Shown: positions 48,779 to 58,799 of the stretch, piece after piece
Layout: each line of letters begins with the position of its first letter
How positions within the stretch are numbered: position 1 is the stretch's first letter
Assembly: GCA_003117195.1 (NCBI GenBank)
Contig: BDSI01000062.1
Coordinates: 227,726-291,725 of the forward strand
DNA length: 64,000 nt
DNA from: Eudorina sp. 2006-703-Eu-15
Taxonomy: Eukaryota > Chlorophyta > Chlorophyceae > Chlamydomonadales > Volvocaceae
Direction: 5' to 3'
Notes under the pieces: model-generated
Databases searched by the model: none
Seen by the model: only the letters and a program-made list of their open reading frames with translations
What the model was told of the DNA's origin: nothing
Position numbers and translations under genes: made by a program

Positions 48779-49189
48779 GGTGTGCACGAGCCTGAATCAG
48801 GCTGCACGAGTCTCGATGGTGCCGCGGCAACTCGCGAAGCGCTGGAACTGCGAGCACAAACATGGGTTATTCAAGGTCTCTGACTTTGTCTGTCGACTCG
48901 TAGGCCCCAGCCGCAGATTTGCTGCTACGGGAAGACGTCCGTTTGGCGATACGGCACTACAACCGTTTATGCGGGCTTGAGCGCGCTGCGATGCATGCCA
49001 TCTGCAAATATGTTGGCTACTTTCAGAGCCAACCTGTTGATATTTGGTGCTGACATCATGTTATGCAGGTCGAGGATGAAAAGTCAAGATTGCGTGTTGC
49101 GTTTCTCTAATTCATAGCAAGACGCTGGCTTAATACAACCATATAAATATATTCAAGTGTTGCGCGACCAACACATATACTAAATATTG
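48779..49189. promoter_or_regulatory. Bidirectional promoter interval, transporter / aspartic protease
   Basis: Start codons at 48778 (minus, tentative) and 49190 (plus) face away from each other across 411 bp. The part near 49100-49180 is AT-rich (CATATAAATATATTC at about 49139), a possible TATA element for the protease gene about 40-50 bp upstream of its ATG. Confidence 0.45.
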
Positions 49190-52100
49190 ATGCGGCGCAC
49201 AACGTTAAGTGGCGGCAGCCTGTTACGAGGACCCGCACGGCCGGCCGTGCTCGCGACTTTGCCTTGGCTTGCCGCCCGGCATCATCATAAAGTTGATAAA
49301 CGATGGGCAACTGCGTCAACACGCGAGGGCGCGGCAGGGGAGCCGCACGCCTTGACGTTGGAGCACGTGCTCGCGCAGCTGCGCAAGGCGCAGCGCGTTG
49401 ACAAGCTGGCCCCCCATGTGGAGGTGAGCCTCAAAAGCGGGGGTATAGGGAATGGATAGACATATTCAAACTGCGCTGCCGCCAGAGCAAGTATCCGACA
49501 AAGACTTGACTGTACCAGGGGAGGGGTTGGATCAACTGCCACCGTGCGCGGCCCGCCCACCTCCTCCTCCCCAACTTGCAAAACACTGCGGGGGCCCGGA
49601 ACGGTTTTCCCCCTGTGCTCTAGTCGGGCCCGCTTACAGGAAGGTGCCCGGCCCTCTCGCCGGTCGCAAGCGCCTCAAGCGACTTCTCCCATCAGACCCC
49701 TGGCCCCTGCTCCGAAACCCCAAAGCCCCCTCCCCCTCTTTCCCACCACCACACACACACACACACACATCCCGGGTACTCCACGCACAGGGGCAACTGT
49801 CGGGCTTTGCTCTGTGCCCCTTGCATGCCACGCACTCCTGCTCTGTCTGCCTACGAACACACACCTACACATACCTACACATACCTACACATACCTACAC
49901 AGACAAACACATCCCGGGCCCGCTTCCTTCCTTTCCCCTCCCTTCCAACCGCCAGGCCGTGGTTTCGGGGCGCGGTCGGCACCTGGGCATCGCCGTCAGC
50001 TGGAGCCTTCGGTGGACCTCCGCGGGGTGCTTCCTGGAGGAGATCCGGGGGCCGCAGCTGACGTTCAAGTGGGGGTACGACGGACAGCGGGACAGCGGCT
50101 GCTGGGAGGTGAGTAGTCCCACCGGGTCGGAGGGGGCGGGGGGTCTGGGGGTTGGCGTCCGCCGCCCCTCCTGGAGCCGGCCGTGTGGGTTTCATTGGTA
50201 CTCCCCTGGAGCGCGGCGGGCTGTGTGGGATGCGGGGCCCGCTGTGGGTGGGCAGAGCAGAGGTAGAAGAGAAACCCAAGCCCGCTGTGGGGGGGGGATT
50301 GAAAAGAAACAGCCCAGACACTGTGGGGAGGGGGGGTGATACAGCGCCCCCAGGCCCCGCATGCTCGCTCTGGGTGGAGGGTCCCTGCTGCTACTGCGGC
50401 CTCGGCACCGGCTGTGTGTTCGTAGGCAGGCAGAGCAGGACAGGACAGGAGCGCTTGGCAATGTCAAGGGGGGTAATTTGCTGCTTTCATTGACAAAAGG
50501 GGCAGCGCAGTGTGCTTTAAATAGTTGCCTCACGACACGGCTGGTGGGACCGTTGTGTCGGGTGCGGCGGTGCCGCCGGAGGCTTGCGGAGGGACAGACC
50601 GGGGCGCGGGCTTCTGGCCTTTCCAAACCATCGAAGGGCGGATGTTACGCCGGCTCGCCCGGGGGCCGCAGAGGTCGGTGGGATCCAGCGCCGCGGCCGC
50701 GAGACGGAACCACGGGTCGGCGGGGGGGATGCGATGATACTCTAGAGTGAAGTGGTGGGTTGCGGCTTGCGGGGCTCGACGTCTGCCTTTTGGAGGAGGC
50801 ACGGGCTGTGCGGGTCTTCCCTTCCGCGTGCGGGGACGCCGGGACGACTGGGCATCAGGACGCGTCGGTGCTCTGTTGTCAGGGCGTCGATTCTCTTGAA
50901 TGATCATGCCATGGAGATCCTGGACACTGAAGGTCGGAGCCCCTCCCTGCCGGCTGCCCCGCCCCTCTCCTCCCCGCCCCTCTCCTCCCCGCCCCCCTCC
51001 CGCCCCTCTCCCGCCCCGCCCCTCTCCGCCCCGCAGGTGGACAGCTCGGGGCTGGTCCGGGTCATGGAGTGCGATGACCACGAGGTGTGTGTGTGTGTGT
51101 GTTTCTCTCTTGGGGGCGTGTGGTGTGGAGGTTGGGCGGCGTGGGCCCAGCTAGGGGGAGAGGGTGCTAGAGCGGCGGTGGGGTGTGGCCCTAGGAGGTC
51201 TCCGGGCGCTGAGGGCGACGAACAGAGCGGGGCCGAACAATGGAATCTGTCAACGTAATCATTCACTCAACGTGTATGTGCCCCCACATGTTTGTTTATT
51301 ATTGAGCGAGTTAACTCCTGGTCCCGCAGCACATGCGTGGACACATATGCGCACACACACACCCGGTCGGTTGCATTGCTGGACACGGTTCTGTTTGTTC
51401 GCGGCTCAGCTTTTCTCCTTTCTAACACACACCCGGCCCCACCCACCCACCCACTCGGTTCTTTTTCTAGCCACACGCGGGCGGCCCCTTCCCACCCACC
51501 TCTCTCCCCCTCCCTCTCCCCGCCCGCGCCCTCTCAGGCCGTGCTGATGACCACCTACCTCCGAACGGGTTGCTGGCTACAGCCGCACCTGCAGGACCGC
51601 TTCGATATGGAGCTACTGCCGAACCCCGTGTTCCTGCCCGCGGCGGCGCCGCCGCAGCCGCAGCCGCAGCCGTCCGCCGGCAGGGGCAACGGCCCCGCCG
51701 GCGGCGACGTTGACACGTGGCGGACGGCTGCAGCGGCGCCCTCCTCCTCCTCCTCCTCCGCCGCCGCCGCCGCCGCCGCCGCTTCCTCCTCCTCCTCCTC
51801 CTTATCCTCCTCCTCCTTATCCTCCTCCTCCTTATCCTCCGCCCCAGCTTCCTCCGCCCCCGCTTCCTCCGCCGCCGTCTCCGCTGCCACCTCGGGGGCC
51901 TCCCGGCATGACCAGGACCAGGGACGGGGACGGGGCCAGGAGGGAGCAACAGCATCCGCAGCAGCAGGCGATGGCCCCCGGTCGCGTCCTTCGTCTCCCT
52001 CTCCCTCCGCGCCGCCGCCGTCGGCTCCGCAGCGGGAGGAGGCGGTGGCGATCGGTCTGCGGGTCAAGGGCAAGAAGGTACACGGCCCCACGGAGGACTC

Positions 52101-55100
52101 CGCCCACAGCACCAGGTCCACCAGCCCTCGCTACATCCCCACTCCGCCCCGCTCTCTGGCAGCAGCGCAGCTTCAATATGTCTACCGACATATTTCCTCG
52201 ACCAATCTCCTCCCTTGGCAGCAGCTCACACCTTCCACACGCCTACCAATCTTCAATACCCTGTCCTCGCCCTCCACCTCCCTCTCTGTATTTCTTGTTA
52301 ACCTCCACACCTCCCCCTCTCTCGTCTCTCCCCCCTCTTGTTGCTGTGTTTCGTGGTGTCGTTTGCAGCTGCGCGTGCGCGTGTTGGTGCGGCGGCGGGA
52401 CTGGCGGCTTCTGGGCTTCGACCACCGGATGTGTGCGGACACGGAGACGTGGGAGCTGGGCGAGTGGCGGGAGTGGGCGGAGGGGTAGGTGGGGGGCGGG
52501 GTGGGGGCGGGTAGGGGGAGGGGTTGCGCGAGGGTGTCGCCGCGCGCTGTTTGGGGATCACGACCCACGGGTCGCCAGCCATGGGGGATCACGACCCACG
52601 GGCCGCGAGTCATGGGGGTCACGAACCACGGGTCGCGCCCTTTCAGGGACGCGCACCTCCTGCACCGATGTTCCATCTCCAACCACCCTCCCAAAACAAA
52701 CCCCTCACCTGGCATCTCCTTCAAACCAAACCGTCCGCATCGGCATGCATCCCTCCGCTCTTCCATCCATCCACCCGTCCCTCCATCCAGCCACCCGTCC
52801 CGCCATCCCATCCACCCACCCTCCCAGGGTGCTGTACCCCTCGAGTGCGCTCCATAAGGCCTCCAACGGCGGCCAGCACGCCTACCTGACCAGCGCCGGC
52901 GGCGCGGAGCTGGTGGCGCCGCTACTGCCGCCGGCGGCGGCGCTGCTACAGCCATCGCCGCCGCCGCCGTCATCTTGGCCGCCATCGCACGCCGCCGCGG
53001 CGACGCGGGCGGCGGCGACGGCGACGATAGCTCGCGGCAGCGGTGGTGTGGGGCCGGCGGTGGCGGCGGCTGTGGGCGCGTCCCTGGCGGAGGCGGGGGC
53101 AGCGGAGGCGGCGGGGCCGTCCCGGGTGCTGCCGGCCCCCAGGGACTATGGGTTGCCGCTGCTGCCGCCCATCCCTGGAGACACGGCCTACTCGCTGCCG
53201 GGGGGGCGGCAGGCGGTGCCGCTGTGGCGCGCGGCCAGCGGCCACTACCTGGTGGGCGGGGTGGGGCTGGGCTGGTCTGGGTTGGGCTGGGCTGGGGGTT
53301 AAATTGAGAAAAAACCCGAAGAACGTACCCGGGCCCACCCGGGGTGGGGCTGGTGATGCCGTATGAGGCAGTGTGCGCTGCGTTGGATGGGGCAGGAGTG
53401 GAGGTGTAGGAAAGGCCGGGGCTGCTTAACTGTTGTTGGCTGACAGTTTAGGCGGCCATAGGGGCCGGGGCTGGTCTGCTCGCTCAAACCCCCCTCCAAC
53501 CCCGCACTGATCAACCCTAGATCCCCGACCTAGGCCCCGGATCTCCAATCCCAACTTCCAAATCCCCGACACACCTCGACCCCTCCCCCTCCCCATGGAC
53601 CTCTTCCCCCCGGATCCCTCAGGTCCGTCCCGCCATCAACGGCCAGGAGGGCGGGGGTTACTTCGTGTTGGACACGGGGGCCAGCGGCTTCGTGCTGACG
53701 CCGCAGGTGGGGAGGACTTTGAATTTAAACTTGTTTAAAGCTTGGATGAACTATTTTTTATTTTAACTTATGAACGTGGGAGGTTTATTTAAGAACGTGG
53801 GAGATTTATAAACCTAACATAACAGAACCTGGGAGGGTTGGGGTTGTAGGGCCGATGGCGAATCGGTTGACGCTAATGGAGGAGTCGCGGCACAGGTGGC
53901 GAGGGGGCTGTGTGGGGGTTCGGAGGGGATAGCCGCACCGCCTCACCCTCACCCTCCCCTCCCCTGGCTGTCAACCAAGTCCCTGTATACCCCCCTCCCC
54001 CTCCGCCCCGCAGGCCGCCGCCCGGCTGGGCGGTCAGTCCTTCGGCGAGACCCACGCGGCGTCCATCTCGGGGAAGGTGGCGGCGCGGTTCGTGCGGCTG
54101 AGCTCCTGGTCGCTGGGGGGGCTGTGCATCCGGCAGCCGGTGTTGATGGTGATGGAGCTGGAGGGGCTGGTGCGGGGGGCGCCGGGGGAGGTGGTGGGCA
54201 TCGTGGGGCACGACCTGTTCAGGTGGGTCTGAGGGGGAGGGAAGGGGAGTGTGCGGGGGATAGGGTTAGGGGGCTTGGTAAGCGTACTGGTATAAGGGGG
54301 TTGCAGTAAAAAAAAGGAAAAGGAAAACCAAACTCAGAAAGCAGTACAGGGAGTTTATCCTCGCTGTCCTGTTTGATCTTACATAGGGGTGTGTTTGTCG
54401 AGGGGTGAGGTTGTAATTAGGGGTTCTAGAGGAAACGTTTCTCTAGGGGAATCGTGGTAACCGCAAATGAGGAGGGGCAATGGGTTTTAGGCGACTGGGC
54501 GGGTTGCATGCAACTGTGTTTGTGCCATCATCGATTCGGTGTCATCAGTCATCCGAACATCGCGTGTGTGTTTAACAAGAAGCCCACCCATAACCGCCCA
54601 GGCCCGTATGTGTGTGTCCCCGATGCGCTGAGCTTTCCCGCCTTGTGCGATTGCACGAATGTACCGTACGTCCCCCTTGTACGGCGCCAGGCGCGCGGTG
54701 GTGGAGCTGCCGCAGCTGACGGGCGCGTCACAGTCGGCCAACGGCCGTACAGCTAGCTCGGGCTGGACCGGATCCGCGTCCGGATCCGAAGGGTCTTGCT
54801 CGGATGCTGGATCCGGATCCGAAGACGAGTACGGCACATCGCCGTCCTGGAACGCTGTCGCAGACCGACAGGGTCCGGCGTCGTCAGCGGCGGCGGCGGC
54901 ATCTTCGGGCCGCCGGTCTGGCGGCGGCGGCGCCGCCGCCACCCACACCTTCGGGCCGCCGCCGCCGGCGCCCCTCTCGACTCCCGCGTTCGGAGAGGAC
55001 ATCCCCGGCTGTAGCAGGACCACAGGCAGCAGTGGCAGTAGCAGCAGGGCTCCGGCGATGCCGGCGGTGCTGAGTCCGGCCGTCGGCGTCGCGACCGCAG

Positions 55101-57224
55101 AGCTTCAGTCACCGACGGCACCGTCGCTGCCGTCGGCGAAACCTCACCAGCCAAGCAGAAGCACCAGCATCGACAGCAGCAGCAGCACCCACGGCAGTAG
55201 CACCACCAGCAGCGGCAGTAGCATGGGGGCCAGTGTTGGACATTCAAGTCGGGGCGGCGGCAGCTCTCTGACCTCACCGGCGAGCGCGAGCAGTAGCCTC
55301 GCAGGGAGCGGCAGTAGCAGTCCTTGTAATGACAGTAGCAGCAGTAGCAGGTCTTCTCCCACAAGCGCCACCAATCGTGGGGACAGCGAGGCCAGTAGCA
55401 GTAGCAGTAGCAGCGACAGTAATAGCAGTAGCAGCAGTGGCCGACGGAGTACGAGCGGGCTCAGAAACGGCAGTAGCAGCGGCGGAGGTGGCGGTGGCGG
55501 CGCCGCCGTGAGGATGTCGGCCGGGCGAAGCGCCACGGCCCGGGCAGTACGGCGCGCGGCGCGCGCGGTGCCGTACACGTTGCACGAGATGACGCTTCAC
55601 CACCCGCTGGAGTACGGCAACGAATCCGATTGGGTCTGGGAGCCTCTCGTCATGGTGCGTCGCCCTCGCACGCTCGACACCGACCCATGGGTCGGTCGGC
55701 TAGCGACGGGGTAGTCGTACATTTCGGCGGTTGATCGACTCTTCCACGGTGTACGGTAACACCTCACACCCCTCCCGGGACTAACAAATAATCACCCATA
55801 TGCCATGCGGTGTTCTCGCCTGCCAAGGAAAGGACGAGCGTACGGCAGCTGGTCATTATTCCGTACTGTGATAGGATCACTGCGCCGCTGGCTGCCGTAC
55901 CATCACACACACGCGGTGACAAACGCAGCTGCGCAGCTCCGAAACCAGAAACACCTTTTGTCGTTTTCTTGCCCCGCTTCTCGGGCCTCACACAGGACTT
56001 ATGCCGTTCCCCTCTTTGGGAGAGCACAGGTTGCTTTGGTTGCTTTCCTTTTCCCATCCCTCTGGACTTGAATTCTCCCATCGTACCACCCGCGCAACCT
56101 TACTCCTGCCGAGTATAATATCGTACACGTAAGCAATGTCACACTCACGTTGTGGGCGCAGATCGCGAACCTGCCGCACATCCACCTGCGCTTTGCCGAC
56201 CCGTGGGTCAGTGGCGGCCCGCCGCGCTCCGCCCTGCTGATGGTCGACTCGGGGGCCTGCGGCGCGGACCTGATGCTGCACGCGCGGGCTCAGAAGGAGC
56301 TGGGGCTCCTGGGGGGCCCGGGGCAGGGCGCGGCGGGTGGCGGCGGCGGCGGCGGCGGGGCCGCCAAGTCCCAGGGTCATTACCTGCGAGGTGTGGGCCA
56401 GGACCCCAAGGACTTCGTGCAGCTGCAGGTGGGGGAGAGGTGGGATTGTGTACGACTGCGGTGTACGACTGCGCGTCGTACGTGCGTCTGCGCACGTGCA
56501 CCTGCGTGATTCTTGAACCCAAAAGACACATACACAATTTCGACAGCGAGACATTCACGGGTTCAGGGTTTTACGGTGGTCACGGGGTCACGCACCCCGC
56601 AAGATCTGCCCGGGCCCTTCCTCCCTGGTGACCCCTCCCGGTGATCGCTCCAGCCCTTCCGCCCTTCCGCGCTTTGGCCCTTCCGCCCTTTGGCGTGGCA
56701 GTCAAGGGAACTCTCCTCATCTCTTTGTCTGTCGTGCTGGATCCGCAATGACAACCCTCCCCTGCCCTCCCGGCTGCCCTGTTGCACACGTCGCCGTCAG
56801 GTGTTGGACCTGCCCTGGCTGGAGATGGCGGGGGTGCGTTTCGAGCAGGTGGGTGGCTGGCTGGCTGGCTTGGGTGCCCGGCTTGGGTGGCTGGCTGGGG
56901 GGCCTGGCTTGGAGCCATCGGCATCGGCCCGCCCAGCGCTCACTCCCTGAACGCCCCTCTCCTCCGCCCTCCCCCCCTCACTCCCCTGGCTCAAACCCGC
57001 TCAACTCTCCCCTTCCCTCCCCCATTCCCCCGTTTGTGAAGGTCCGCTGCATGTGTGCGGCGGTGGGCGGCCTGGACATCTCCATCTACAGCCACGGCAT
57101 CTTGTGCGGGGACCTGCTGGGCCGCCTGGAGTGGGCCATCGACTACACGCACAAGCGGATCGGCTTCAGGCGGGGGGCCTTCGCGCCGGCGCCGCGAGCC
57201 ATCAGCGGCAGCAGCAGCAGATAG
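49190..57224 (+). CDS. Two-lobed retropepsin-like aspartic protease, possibly organellar (12 exons)
   Basis: Exons are 49190-49423, 49956-50108, 51037-51084, 51538-52077, 52369-52484, 52828-53251, 53623-53706, 54014-54222, 54691-55654, 56162-56428, 56801-56848 and 57042-57224, 3,270 nt and 1,089 residues, all phases consistent. The protein holds two aspartic-protease half-sites. The first is GYFVLDTGASGFVLTP with catalytic-type Asp522, closed by GIVGHDLF near residue 600. The second is ALLMVDSGACGADLML with Asp953, closed by GILCGDLLG near 1050. Each pair, D-[TS]-G-A plus hydrophobic-hydrophobic-G-x-D-L, is the layout of a retropepsin fold, so the chain could form its own dimer as pepsin does. 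An Ala/Pro/Ser-rich linker and a roughly 300-residue Ser-rich insert (exon 9) separate modules. The N-terminus is Arg-rich with no acidic residue in the first 34 and could be a mitochondrial or plastid presequence. Substrate unknown. Two TGTAA signals follow within 260 bp. Confidence 0.86.
49441..49515. repeat. Dispersed repeat, family C copy in protease intron 1
   Basis: GGATAGACATATTCAAACTG then CGCTGCCGCCAGAGCAAGTA, then TCCGACAAAGAC. It begins directly after the splice donor region. Confidence 0.65.
52155..52205. repeat. Dispersed repeat, family C inverted copy in protease intron 4
   Basis: CTCTGGCAGCAGCGCAGCTT then CAATATGTCTACCGACATA, the reverse complement of the family C core. Confidence 0.6.
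54566..54608 (+). repeat. Dispersed repeat, family A copy in protease intron 8
   Basis: GTGTGTTTAACAAGAAGCCC followed by ACCCATAACCGCCCAGGCCC, in sense orientation here. Confidence 0.88.
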
Positions 57225-58799
57225 CGAGCGAGCCGGCGGCCGCTGTCTAGGCAAACAGTTGTGGAGAGCAGGCTGGCAAGCAGGCAGGCGGGCGGGCGGG
57301 CGGGCGGGCGGCCTGTATGTGATGGATTCAGGCGGCGTGCGTTTGAAGGTTTGGTTTGCGTTCCCGGGGGTGCAGACGGCCACCATCCGCTCCTACACGA
57401 CGGTCGTCACGACAAGGCTTGCTGATGTAATGGCTCCATTTTTCCAATTAATTAGTTTTGTGAAAGTTGATAACCTGTAATACTAGGTATGGACCCTGGC
57501 TCCTGTTTGTGCTCTGGGCCGGGGACGGAGAAATGCAGAGACACACGAGTTGATCAACATTTCAAGTTTCAATTTCAGCTCGCTGGCTCGCGCCCGCGAG
57601 AGGGTGTTTAATGAAACATGAGAGACACGCCCAGAACGAGGGGGTGCATGTAATCTAATTCTTCTCGGCACAGACCGGTCCCATTCACGCGAGAGATCGT
57701 AGAATAAAGATACATACCGACCTCTCAGGCGCAGCAGAAGTCACCCTAACCCTCCCTAACGCGCGCTCTGCAGCTCCGTTTCAGAGTTGCCATGTCTTAT
57801 CCTCTCTTGAATGTTATCTCTTGAATGAACGTACAGCGGACAAAGGGATCGACGGTGTATGCCGGGGCGTGTATACCTCCCTGTTGCGCCATCAAATCAG
57901 CAGGGAAAGGATCGTCGGTGCCAACATACAAGGCAAGCCCTGTCATGACTACTTGATCCTGGCTCGTGTTTGTTCTGGGCGGGGGCCGCGAATTGAAATG
58001 ACAGGACCCGTGGGTCGGCCAGCCTTTTCAGTTTCGCCGGCTCGCGCGGGAGAGAACGTTTTGGTTCCATTTGAGAGCGGAACGTTGTCTCAGAGATACA
58101 CTGGACGGACCATCCCATCAGGCTCTAACCTCTGTACGACGCGCGGTCGGCGCTGCTCGGCCCCTTCTCGCCCGCCACTCGAATCAGATGAGGCAGTGAC
58201 CCGTCGGCCCGCGGGCCCGCCCATTCGCGTCCGTCTCGCCTCGTTCGTTCGTCGCCTCGCTTGCGGTTTGGCGCGCGAGCAGCCCACACGCATTGACCAA
58301 GTTTGAAAGTACGATCATGTCACGTCGAGCGGGCGAGTAAAAACGAGCCACCACACTTGCCTCGCTCCATTATCCATCATTTCCCACCCAGCAAGCCATC
58401 CCCAGCAAACGTACGCGTCACCTACCTCCGAGGCCGACCCACCTAGCTGTGAAGCTGTCAATCACCGAACTCAGCTCGACAACGATCCCGCTCGCACCAC
58501 CATCCTGTGCGAGACCACACATCAATTTAGCGACTCATGCAACTGGGAAACCGGAGGCTCTACCGTATCTCAGCCGAACATCGACTCTTTCTCAAACCAC
58601 AGCAGTCAACTCGCTCACCTACCTGCCCACTGTGCGCGCAGTGCCTTTCTGACCTCCTACCAAGCTTCTGTCTCCCACAGTAGCTGAGCTCCCGAATTCC
58701 GACCTTTGTTCCTCGTTTTCGCCACCTTTCCTCCGAACCCGCAAAGACCGGCTCGGCAGTACGGCACTCATTACTGCCGACGGGTCTTCCTGTACGGCA
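57225..58799. other. Protease 3' flank and superoxide dismutase promoter region
   Basis: After the TGTAA signals there is a degraded family B element at about 57821-57873 and a GACCCGTGGGTC palindrome at 58005. GGGC repeats lie at 57285-57312. Segments near 57480-57620 and 57940-58100 are related (CTGGCTCCTGTTTGTGCTCTGG versus CTGGCTCGTGTTTGTTCTGG, then the same kind of spacing to GCTCGCGC), a diverged duplication. No exon was found. Confidence 0.5.
57426..57480 (+). terminator. Two candidate poly(A) signals (TGTAA at 57426 and 57476)
   Basis: Both lie 200-255 nt after the protease stop in an AT-richer stretch, a normal place for algal 3' end formation. Confidence 0.55.
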
